Assembly (NCBI GenBank): GCA_028825345.1
Contig: JAPKAJ010000031.1
Span: forward strand, 1 to 14,065
Reading direction: 5' to 3'
Origin: Arenicellales bacterium
Lineage (GTDB): Bacteria > Pseudomonadota > Gammaproteobacteria > Arenicellales > UBA868
Length of the DNA stretch: 14,065 bases
Under the pieces are notes generated by a model. That model saw only the letters and a program-made list of their open reading frames with translations, did not search any database and was not told where the DNA came from. The translations under genes and the position numbers were made by a program. This document shows positions 1 to 6,386 of the stretch, one piece after another (the first letter of the stretch is position 1; each line of letters begins with the position of its first letter).

Positions 1-578
1 CGTTTCTTAGACCCAAGACACCCCGCCGCCCGCAAATAAGACTCATCAATGGACTCTACACCGAGCACTGTGTTTAAAGCGGTCACAAAAAAAGAGGCTA
101 AGGTTGCCAGATAGATGATTGGCGTCTCAAACCCCGAGAACATCACAATTGCAAGCGGAACCCATGCGAGAATAGGAATCGGCCGTAAGGTCTCCAGCAC
201 TGGAAAAGTATAATCCTTAAACTTCTTTGACCAGCCCATAAAGAGGCCCAAGGGCACACCGAGAACTGTTGCCAGAGCGAAGCCAATAATGACTCGCCTG
301 CAACTGACCCAAATATTAATATAGTAGTCTTCGGTAAAAAGCGAGGTACCCCAGATCGGGTCTCTACTTACCCATTCGGTTATTACCTCGACCGGGCCCG
401 GGATCTTAAAAAAGGGGAAAAGTTTCCAATACTCATTTAAAAGAAAATAGGTCAGTAGCCATAGCCCGATACCCGCGAACGCCAGGTACGGCATGGGCGT
501 CTTCAATGATTTCCAGGTCTTGTACAGAAAATACTGAAAGCCTGTTGGAGCGTGCCCGCTGACACCTTGATTACTCAT
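1..578 (-). CDS. NitT/TauT-type ABC transporter permease (partial, C-terminus missing)
   Basis: This is the inner-membrane permease subunit of an ABC importer of the nitrate/sulfonate/taurine class (SsuC/TauC-like). Reading leftward from the ATG at 576-578, 192 codons are open to the window edge, so the 3' end is missing. Residues about 31-47 form a first hydrophobic segment. A periplasmic stretch with IPGPVEV follows, typical of this family, and further membrane segments lie at about 95-115, 133-150 and 153-173. At 182-192 the LRAAGCLGSKK stretch is the conserved EAA-type cytoplasmic loop that docks on the ATPase. The leader GGGGAAG lies about seven bases before the ATG. The binding-protein gene lies immediately upstream on the same strand, separated by a terminator-like hairpin. 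The ATPase gene is not in the window and would be expected beyond base 1. Substrate cannot be told from the permease. Confidence 0.9.
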   Translation of the reverse strand, partial: MSNQGVSGHAPTGFQYFLYKTWKSLKTPMPYLAFAGIGLWLLTYFLLNEYWKLFPFFKIPGPVEVITEWVSRDPIWGTSLFTEDYYINIWVSCRRVIIGFALATVLGVPLGLFMGWSKKFKDYTFPVLETLRPIPILAWVPLAIVMFSGFETPIIYLATLASFFVTALNTVLGVESIDESYLRAAGCLGSKK

Positions 579-652
579 TCACATCTTCCCCTTTTGCCCA
601 TGTTTCGGGTGAACAGTAAGTACTACTCTGCCTACCACCGGGCGAGATTTTT

Positions 653-670
653 ACAGGCAGACTCGCCTGT
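653..670. other. Inverted repeat in binding-protein/permease gap
   Basis: A perfect dyad ACAGGC-N6-GCCTGT lies between the binding-protein gene and the permease gene. In leftward transcripts it can form a 6-bp hairpin but is followed by A residues, not a U-run, so it is not an intrinsic terminator by itself. It may be an mRNA-stabilising hairpin or chance. Confidence 0.3.
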
Positions 671-707
671 GGCGGGTGATACTTTAACTTTGTTTTAACT
701 TAGAAAT

Positions 708-745
708 CAAAAGCGGGCTCCGAGATACTCTCGAGGCCCGCTTTT
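708..745 (-). terminator. Intrinsic terminator/attenuator after the binding-protein gene
   Basis: Two nearly complementary arms, AAAGCGGGC(TC)CGAGA and TCTCG(AG)GCCCGCTTT, flank a three-base loop (726-728) with a two-base internal mismatch. They end in a T-run on the minus strand and, because of the flanking A-run, also on the plus strand, so the hairpin could work in both directions. It begins about 28 bases downstream of the binding-protein stop codon. In binding-protein-dependent ABC operons such a hairpin often lets the binding protein be made in excess over the permease; here the permease start lies 130 bases further on. Confidence 0.75.
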
Positions 746-773
746 CAATCAATCTACTAGACTAACATCTTAA

Positions 774-1907
774 TTATTGGTATGCAGAATCCGGCTGCTC
801 ACCCACAAATCCGATAGGCGCCGACAAGCCTCGTGATGTCAGTACTGCTTTTGCGACATCATCCATGATGGCTTCTGGTCGCAATATCGCGTTCGGTACC
901 ACTTTCCGGCCGTTCAAGAACCTAGTTGCCGCAGAAACCAGTTGCCTGGCCGTATCATCAAACACGTATCGCAGCGTCAGCTTCTCTTCTCCGCCACCGA
1001 TCGCAGGTGAGTTCTGGCCATATAGTGATGCCCAGAGTGTACGTCGATCCATGCCTTCGGTCTGGTCGTCTGCCATCTGCGATACCGCCGTGGCATTACC
1101 CAGATCTTTCAGGAACAACTGGGCGTCTAACTCAGCTTCGAGCCAGCCACGCTGTACATCGGGCCGGTCACGAATGATCTCGTAGAGCATCGCCAAAAAG
1201 CCTGCATCACCGCCTTCTACGCCATCAAAGCTTTCGCCAGATGCTGCGCGCCGCGCAATACCCTGCAACTGAATCTTCGAAGCGGTAGGCTCCCAGATAA
1301 CTGCGGCATCGAGTTTGTTGTTCTTGAAGCTGGAGGTGATAACCTCGATGTTCATGTTGAGGTATTTTTTGGGCTTGATGCCAGCCTGATCGAATGCCCA
1401 ACGGGCAAAACGGTCAGTACATGCGCCATGGGGGGCAGCAACTAACTTACCGTCCATCCACTTAACCGCGTCCATACCATTTGCGAACTCCGGTGCATCA
1501 TTCTTCACCAGGAATACGTTGCACTGCTGGCGGGACGTTCCCAACACAGCGATCATACGAATGTCGACTTTATCCTTCTTAGTGGTCGATACGATCGCAG
1601 GCATATCGCCCATGTAGCCAAGATGGTTCTTCTCACCCAACATCTTGCCTACGATGACCGAGCCTTGCAGTCCAATTTCAAATTTCACATCGGACCCGGC
1701 CGGCAGATACTTCTTCCAGGAGTTCTGACCATTGATCACAACCCCGGACCATGATTCGGTGTAATAAGGCTGATACCCAACTACCAGGTTGACGGCCTCA
1801 CCCGGCTTACCAAAGCCAACCTCGGCAACCGCTGGCTGTATAGCCCCCGCGCAGAGCATGGCTGCTCCTACGCCCACAGATAATATGGACTTATTAAATT
1901 TATACAT
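774..1907 (-). CDS. NitT/TauT-family ABC transporter substrate-binding protein
   Basis: This is the periplasmic solute receptor for the ABC importer whose permease follows downstream. The start was placed at the ATG at 1905-1907, giving 377 residues. It is preceded by a very strong leader (GGGGAGGAA) and opens a typical Sec signal peptide: lysine at positions 3 and 6, a hydrophobic core to about 22, and a probable cut after AVA at residue 28. No lipobox cysteine sits in the right place, so the protein is probably soluble. The mature part begins with VNLVVGYQPYYTESWSG, the usual first strand of NMT1/SsuA-like receptors. Later GDMPAIVS, AAPHGACTDRFAR and LDAAVIWEPTA match the ligand-cleft segments of that family (GD.PA, G...D, DA...WEP). 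Relatives bind nitrate, taurine, sulfonates, thiamine precursors or riboflavin. The neighbours suggest a betaine or amino-acid-like ligand, but the sequence does not settle this. Confidence 0.88.
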   Translation of the reverse strand: MYKFNKSILSVGVGAAMLCAGAIQPAVAEVGFGKPGEAVNLVVGYQPYYTESWSGVVINGQNSWKKYLPAGSDVKFEIGLQGSVIVGKMLGEKNHLGYMGDMPAIVSTTKKDKVDIRMIAVLGTSRQQCNVFLVKNDAPEFANGMDAVKWMDGKLVAAPHGACTDRFARWAFDQAGIKPKKYLNMNIEVITSSFKNNKLDAAVIWEPTASKIQLQGIARRAASGESFDGVEGGDAGFLAMLYEIIRDRPDVQRGWLEAELDAQLFLKDLGNATAVSQMADDQTEGMDRRTLWASLYGQNSPAIGGGEEKLTLRYVFDDTARQLVSAATRFLNGRKVVPNAILRPEAIMDDVAKAVLTSRGLSAPIGFVGEQPDSAYQ

Positions 1908-2205
1908 ATTTCCTCCCCTTTGGTGAATCCAATATTGGTGTCGCATAAAATGAATTCTTCCAGCAGAACTGGAACGCATCGCTTTATTGCTGGCCCAAAT
2001 ATCAGCCAAGGTGGAATGATTTGTAAAATGCTTTAATTTGATCGTTTGATTGGCTACCCCTATCAGGATGACAAGTGCCGACAATAAACCGATATGGACC
2101 GCCGAATCACTCGATACGACTGCGCATATAGCCTAAACCGACCAAACACGCTTCCTGCTTTATTCATTGATTTGCTATTCGGCGTCGGGCTAACAGCCCT
2201 TAGAA
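1908..2205 (-). promoter_or_regulatory. Probable promoter/leader region of the binding-protein gene
   Basis: These 298 bases hold no convincing gene; the open frame that runs into them from the binding-protein gene lacks a good start and has no protein-like features. On the minus strand TTTACA (2027-2022), an 18-base spacer and GATATT (2003-1998) make a modest sigma70-like match. The dyad at 1958-1974 would then lie just downstream of the start point. A short GGGCT-AAC-AGCCC hairpin at 2187-2199 follows the stop of the upstream oxidoreductase gene, without a T-run. The long gap suggests that the binding protein and permease form a separately controlled unit. Confidence 0.35.
1958..1974. promoter_or_regulatory. 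Candidate operator dyad upstream of the binding-protein gene
   Basis: A perfect inverted repeat TTCCAG-N5-CTGGAA is centred about 59 bases before the start codon of the binding-protein gene and downstream of the weak promoter candidate. Its size (17 bp, 6-bp arms) fits a site for a dimeric repressor, but no regulator gene is present in the window to pair with it. Confidence 0.35.
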
Positions 2206-3681
2206 TCAGTGATTGGGATTTTTCCCCGGTGCAAGGATATCGAAAATGGTTGCACCGGCCTGCGCTGCATCGCTCGATTCGCGCCGGATTGGCATATCGG
2301 CAAGTTGGCCAACCGTGATGGGTCGTATGGGTGGCCGGATTCGGTAGTGACCGATATCAGTCACCGATATGTCATGCACCTGCGCCATCAACTGGCTGAC
2401 GGTAGCAGCGCACTTGCGACCCATGCAAGGGCCCATGCCGCAACGGGTAAACGCCTTGGCCTGATTGGGTCCCATACAACCACGTGCCGCAACGCTGCGG
2501 ATCTCTCCTGCAGTAACCTCTTCGCAGCGACAGACGATGGTATCGTCATCGAGAGGCAACTGAAACTGCGAAGTCGGCGGAAAGTATCGATCCAGAAAAC
2601 GCCGCAAACGGCGTTGGCGTTTCAACACCGCGGGTTCAGGCAAAGGTTGTGTACTACCAATGCCGCCCAATTGCCCGAGTACTTCATGGGCGACCCGCTC
2701 ACCCTGCAGCATGGCTACCTCGGCACCTGCAATACCCACAGAGTCTCCCACCATGGATATGGATTCGCGGCTAGTTATACCAACGCCGCAGATGTCCGGA
2801 ACCCAACATCCTTGGAGAGGATCAAAATGGTGCACAAGGCCTGCTGACATCGACAGCCAGGTATTGGAAATCACCCCATCATGGACCAGCAGCAGTGCCG
2901 TTGCCATATCGTACGAGCGTCCTGCTGACTGGTAGCTGACTGATCGCAACTGATCGTCACCTTTGGCTCTTAGGTCAGTCACGTGGGAGGTCACCTCGAC
3001 CTGTCTTTTTACACCGTGCATCCAGCGGCTGCCTTGGATCACAGCACCTGGGCAAGCCAACAGCGCGTTCAACCCAGATAAGTATGTACCCCAGGATGCA
3101 CTCGGCCGGGTATCTAGAATCGCCTGGGGCGTTACGCCCATACCAATCAACTGATTTGCATAAAGATAAAACAGTGGACCGGTGCCGGCGAGCACCACGT
3201 CATTTTCAGGCAGTAAGCCGGATGATTTGAGCAGGGTCTGCGCCGCACCCACAGTCATCACCCCAGGCAAGGTCCAGCCCAAAAAGGGTGTTGGACGCTC
3301 CATCGCGCCGGTTGCCAGGATAATATGGCGCGGGTAAAGCATTTGCGCAGCACCGTTTTCTACCAGGCCCAGCGCCAGTTCAGGCTCCTGATCCGAGGTG
3401 ATCTCCCATACCGAAGTGCCAGGGCGGTAATACGCTCCACTTTCTCTGAAACGCCTGACCAACTCTATTCCAGCACCGTAGCTAGCGCCCAGTGGATTCA
3501 AATCTGATGGCCGCGTCGCATTGACTTTCTCTATTCCCCGGAATACCTGGCCACCAGGTGTCTGCTGCTCATCAAGCACGACCACATCAACGCCTTTGCC
3601 GGCAAGTACACAGGCCGCGGCCAGGCCCGCAGGCCCGGCTCCAACAATGGCTACCTCACAGGTGGATCTAATATCGCTCAT
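2206..3681 (-). CDS. FAD/NAD(P)-type amine dehydrogenase large subunit with BFD-like [2Fe-2S] domain (HcnB/OoxA-like)
   Basis: This is the alpha-type subunit (491 aa) of a heteromeric flavin- and iron-sulfur-dependent amine or D-amino-acid dehydrogenase, the family of HcnB, octopine oxidase subunit A and the alpha subunit of D-hydroxyproline dehydrogenase. Residues 9-40 hold an FAD Rossmann fold (VGAGPAG at 13-19, acidic end of strand 2 near 37). A second dinucleotide motif, LAGTGP, lies at 164-169, and ATGAMERP at 123-130 is characteristic of this group. The C-terminal part has cysteines 384, 386, 414 and 419 in CRCE and RCGMGPC, the BFD-like [2Fe-2S] site; Cys424 is an extra nearby cysteine. 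The ATG at 3679-3681 has GGAG about seven bases upstream. Together with the small ferredoxin-like gene and the DAO-family genes upstream on the same strand it should form one complex passing electrons to the respiratory chain. The oxidised amine is unknown; D-hydroxyproline is my leading guess. Confidence 0.85.
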   Translation of the reverse strand: MSDIRSTCEVAIVGAGPAGLAAACVLAGKGVDVVVLDEQQTPGGQVFRGIEKVNATRPSDLNPLGASYGAGIELVRRFRESGAYYRPGTSVWEITSDQEPELALGLVENGAAQMLYPRHIILATGAMERPTPFLGWTLPGVMTVGAAQTLLKSSGLLPENDVVLAGTGPLFYLYANQLIGMGVTPQAILDTRPSASWGTYLSGLNALLACPGAVIQGSRWMHGVKRQVEVTSHVTDLRAKGDDQLRSVSYQSAGRSYDMATALLLVHDGVISNTWLSMSAGLVHHFDPLQGCWVPDICGVGITSRESISMVGDSVGIAGAEVAMLQGERVAHEVLGQLGGIGSTQPLPEPAVLKRQRRLRRFLDRYFPPTSQFQLPLDDDTIVCRCEEVTAGEIRSVAARGCMGPNQAKAFTRCGMGPCMGRKCAATVSQLMAQVHDISVTDIGHYRIRPPIRPITVGQLADMPIRRESSDAAQAGATIFDILAPGKNPNH

Positions 3682-3774
3682 CCAATACTCCGATGGGAAT
3701 CACGCCAGCACTTGTGATTAAAACTGTTCATAGCTGCCGCAAAATGTCTATTCGTTGACAATGATCTATCTTGA
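3682..3774 (-). other. 93-bp spacer inside the leftward operon, with inverted repeat
   Basis: This spacer is longer than the others in the redox gene block (overlap or 12 bp). It holds an inverted repeat AATCAC-N10-GTGATT at 3698-3719, a few bases before the ribosome-binding site of the large-subunit gene. It has no T-run, so a stability hairpin or translational control element is more likely than a terminator. I see no convincing promoter. Confidence 0.3.
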
Positions 3775-4899
3775 TCAGTAGATGCCAAACCGCTTCAAGA
3801 CAAATGGCGCAAGTAACTCACTTCGCTCACGGCTTAAAGCCCACTTTACGATCAAAGTCGCAACGACTGGCGCAATTGCCCAGCCATGCCCCGACCATCC
3901 TGTCGCAACGTAGCCATTGGCGATTCCCGGTACACGATCAATTATCGGAATATCATCAACGCTCATCGCCTCAAGATGGTCTGCATCGGTCCTCGCAACC
4001 TCGACGCCCTGAAGTTCAGGGAAAACTGCGATAGCCTGTGCAAGATTACCTTCTACCGCCGACGGCAGAACACTGCCGCGCTGACTCGTAACATCCCATG
4101 CGCCGTGCCAGCCGCCGGATATCATCAGACGGTTGTCCGGCTCCGCCTTGATCGAAACCATGCGATGTGCATGCCCCAGCACAGTGTCCACATGAACCCG
4201 GTCGAACGGTTCCGTGATCATCACCTGCAGACAGGCATTCCAAACCGGGAGTTGTAAATTAAACGCCGTCTTCACCAGTTCATGAGCACCACTGTTGGCA
4301 AGGACAAACAGGTTACCGCTGAAGGCAATTGATTCACCCTTTGCCGTAATCACGGCAGTCACACTATCGCCATGGGTTTCAAAATGACTGATCGCGGTAT
4401 CCTCCTGGACAACGACCCCCAACTTTCTTGCGCGATCGGCAACAGCCCGGGTAAAACCGCCATGGTCACAAACACCATCCTTAGCACAGTAGATGCCGGC
4501 TTTTATATCTTGTGAAAGCCCAGTCTGAATCTCGGCCAACTCCACGCCCGCAACAAGACGACAATCAATCCCCTGGTTGCGTTGCATCTGCACCCGCGCA
4601 TCGGCAGAGGCAAGATCATCATCTCGTTCTAGCAGCAGGAGATGTCCGGTGCGCTGATAAAAGCCCTGACTACCCAGTTCCTCTTCGAGTACAGGCCATC
4701 GCCGGTAAGCCTGCCGCATTAAAGGCAACTCCCGAAGATCGCGTCCATTGGCCCGGACGCCACGACGCCCTGGCCCACCCGACGCGCCGCAGGCGACGGA
4801 CCCCGCTTCCAGCACTTGAACCTGACGACCCAAGCGCGCGAGTTCCAGAGCAACCAGCATGCCATAGACCCCGGCACCGATCACAATATCGTCTGGCAT
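3775..4899 (-). CDS. DAO-family FAD oxidoreductase, beta-type subunit of amine dehydrogenase (downstream copy)
   Basis: This D-amino-acid-oxidase-fold flavoprotein (374 aa) is expected to hold FAD and to carry the amine-oxidising site, like HcnC, OoxB or the beta subunit of D-hydroxyproline dehydrogenase. The ATG at 4897-4899 is chosen over the in-frame TTG two codons earlier because AAGGGAG sits six bases before it. The FAD-binding motif IVIGAGVYG lies at residues 5-13, with a glutamate closing strand 2 (VQVLEAG). ASGGPGRRGVRAN follows, in the region that contacts the flavin in this fold. Near the C-terminus DDIPIIDRVPG and ATGWSGHGWAIAP match the conserved DAO-fold end, where the glycine-rich loop meets the flavin. 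The gene starts 12 bp after the small iron-sulfur gene, with its ribosome-binding site directly after that stop codon. A second DAO-family gene two places upstream is clearly diverged from it. Confidence 0.85.
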   Translation of the reverse strand: MPDDIVIGAGVYGMLVALELARLGRQVQVLEAGSVACGASGGPGRRGVRANGRDLRELPLMRQAYRRWPVLEEELGSQGFYQRTGHLLLLERDDDLASADARVQMQRNQGIDCRLVAGVELAEIQTGLSQDIKAGIYCAKDGVCDHGGFTRAVADRARKLGVVVQEDTAISHFETHGDSVTAVITAKGESIAFSGNLFVLANSGAHELVKTAFNLQLPVWNACLQVMITEPFDRVHVDTVLGHAHRMVSIKAEPDNRLMISGGWHGAWDVTSQRGSVLPSAVEGNLAQAIAVFPELQGVEVARTDADHLEAMSVDDIPIIDRVPGIANGYVATGWSGHGWAIAPVVATLIVKWALSRERSELLAPFVLKRFGIY

Positions 4900-4911
4900 G
4901 CTCAACTCCCT

Positions 4912-5205
4912 TCAGCCGGACTCGGGATGGGTGTCCGGCATCATACGTACCTGCATCCCTTCAGCCACCTCAATCAAGCACGCTTGTACAGCGCCCTGTC
5001 CTTCAATCTCGACCAGACATTCGTAACAGTTGCCGATCATGCAAAAAGGCGCTCGCGCCGAACCGCTTACCGGCGAGCGCCTGAGTTGGGATATACCGAC
5101 TGCCAACAGAGCGCCGGCAACGCTGTCCCCCCGGTTGGCGAGCACCTCATGGTCCTCGAACCAAAAACTCACCGGGTCAGCGATGTTATGGCGACGATGA
5201 AACAT
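4912..5205 (-). CDS. Small (2Fe-2S)-binding subunit of amine dehydrogenase (HcnA/gamma-type)
   Basis: This 97-residue plant-ferredoxin-like protein resembles HcnA and the gamma subunit of D-hydroxyproline dehydrogenase, and the N-terminal domain of sarcosine oxidase alpha. Cysteines 55, 60, 63 and 76 form C-x4-C-x2-C-x12-C (in PFCMIGNCYEC and QACL), the [2Fe-2S] ligand pattern of this family. The N-terminal half has FEDHEVLANRGDSVAGAL, the usual start of the small beta-grasp fold. The ATG at 5203-5205 was preferred to the adjacent TTG at 5206-5208; either choice overlaps the end of the upstream DAO gene (by 20 bases from the ATG), implying translational coupling, and the leader is weak (AGAGCG). 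It should relay electrons between the flavin subunits. Confidence in the family is high; the substrate of the complex is inferred only. Confidence 0.87.
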   Translation of the reverse strand: MFHRRHNIADPVSFWFEDHEVLANRGDSVAGALLAVGISQLRRSPVSGSARAPFCMIGNCYECLVEIEGQGAVQACLIEVAEGMQVRMMPDTHPESG

Positions 5206-6298
5206 CAAAACGCTCTAAACCAAAGCATTGATAAGCAGCCGGTATCTGACCATCGAGCACCCACTGGGGGACTTCGTGCGCATGTACCGCCGCCAGAGTA
5301 ACGCCGCTATGACAGGAAAAAGAAAACGCACCGGGAAACTCCGAGGATTGCGTATAAACAGGAAAGCCATCGGGCGTCATGATCCGTAACGCGGCCCAAG
5401 TGCGCTGGATGCGCAGATCCCGCAAGTAAGGAAACGCGCGACTACATTGGCGGGCAATGTCCTGAAGCGTTGATGTTTTGGTATCCAAATCAAAGCCTGC
5501 ATCCCGCGCTGACGGGCCCAACATGAAATTGCCCTCGTCAGTTTGACGGACATAGTTCGTTGGATAGCCCAAAATATTTGGACTTCTTTCGGTCACGACG
5601 ATCTGCCCCTGCACCGGAAATACAGGCACCGAGAGCCGCAACTGCGCTCCCAGATCACTCGAACCGTGTCCCGCGGCAATCACCAGTCTTTCGCAGCCAG
5701 CAACGAGCCTCGCGCCACTGAAAAGCTCGAAGCCGCCTGAGTCGAGTGGGCGAATACGGTCGATGTGCGATCGCGGCAGATAGGTTCCGCCATTAAGATC
5801 AAAACCCTCCTGTAGCGCACGCAACAACCGCAAGGGATTGACGTGACCGTCGTGCGGGCAATAGGTAGCGCCTGGCACCTCGGGGCCGATTCCGGGCAGC
5901 GACTCAGCGAGTGTCGGGTTCTCGACGACCTCGTAATCATAGCCCTCATCGCCGGCCTCGTGCCGCAACTGCTCCAACACTTTAAGGTTGGCTATGAATT
6001 CCACCTCGTCCACCGCAATAGAGAACCCGCCAGGCCGGTGATAGCCCGTTGTGGTCCCAGTCCTGTCGTTGAGCTCGTCACTGAATGCAAGCCAGTCATT
6101 GGCAGATTTGCGCGACCAGCGGGCATATTCCGGCATACCTTGGCCTTTTCCCTGAACCCAGACTAAACCAAAATTACCACGGGCGGTGCGGATAGCATTG
6201 TCGCCCTCATCGATCAGTCCAACACTGCCACTGAGTTTGCTTAACCCATAAGCAAAGGCCGAACCCAAGAGTCCGCCTCCGATTACTGCAATATCCAT
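5186..6298 (-). CDS. DAO-family FAD oxidoreductase, second beta-type subunit or independent dehydrogenase
   Basis: This is another glycine-oxidase/DadA-like flavoprotein (370 aa). The ATG at 6296-6298 is chosen because MDIAVIGGGLLGSAFAYG starts directly with the FAD strand-loop-helix (GGGLLG at 7-12). The frame is open further upstream to a TTG at 6406, but that 36-residue extension overlaps the transporter gene and is not protein-like. The leader before the ATG is weak (GAAG). Strand 2 ends in LIDEG; NFGLVWVQGKG follows where DAO enzymes contact flavin. RTWAALRIMTPDGFPVY and FSCHSGVTLAAVHA near the C-terminus correspond to the conserved R...TPDG..-HSG.TLA end. It overlaps the small [2Fe-2S] gene and so is probably co-translated with it. 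Whether it joins the same complex as the downstream DAO protein or oxidises a different amine, for instance an N-methyl intermediate, cannot be decided from sequence. Confidence 0.83.
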   Translation of the reverse strand: MDIAVIGGGLLGSAFAYGLSKLSGSVGLIDEGDNAIRTARGNFGLVWVQGKGQGMPEYARWSRKSANDWLAFSDELNDRTGTTTGYHRPGGFSIAVDEVEFIANLKVLEQLRHEAGDEGYDYEVVENPTLAESLPGIGPEVPGATYCPHDGHVNPLRLLRALQEGFDLNGGTYLPRSHIDRIRPLDSGGFELFSGARLVAGCERLVIAAGHGSSDLGAQLRLSVPVFPVQGQIVVTERSPNILGYPTNYVRQTDEGNFMLGPSARDAGFDLDTKTSTLQDIARQCSRAFPYLRDLRIQRTWAALRIMTPDGFPVYTQSSEFPGAFSFSCHSGVTLAAVHAHEVPQWVLDGQIPAAYQCFGLERFDVSSSP

Positions 6299-6386
6299 TT
6301 GCTTCAACGGACGTCGCCGCCAAACGCCAAAATCCTCGGCATCCAAACCGGATTTCGTGTAAACACAGATATTGATCCTACCAACA

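Noticed and set aside
1908..2084. 59-codon N-terminal extension of the binding-protein reading frame
   Set aside because: The strong GGGGAGGAA leader and the signal peptide both begin at the ATG at 1907; the extension has no protein-like features and would bury the signal peptide.
2187..2199. GGGCT-AAC-AGCCC hairpin as terminator of the dehydrogenase operon
   Set aside because: The stem is short and no T-run follows on the minus strand; at most a weak 3'-end structure.
2209..2847. Long plus-strand open frame (212 codons) opposite the large-subunit gene
   Set aside because: It is antisense to a well-supported FAD/iron-sulfur protein and its translation shows no recognisable motif or leader.
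4512..5084. Plus-strand open frame of 190 codons spanning two genes
   Set aside because: It is proline/arginine/serine-rich antisense translation of the DAO and ferredoxin-like genes, typical of a shadow frame.
2206..5205. Hydrogen cyanide synthase (hcnABC) as the identity of the redox block
   Set aside because: The parts resemble HcnABC, but the gene order (small subunit, DAO, large subunit), the extra DAO gene and the demethylase neighbours fit a catabolic amine dehydrogenase better; glycine as substrate cannot be fully excluded.
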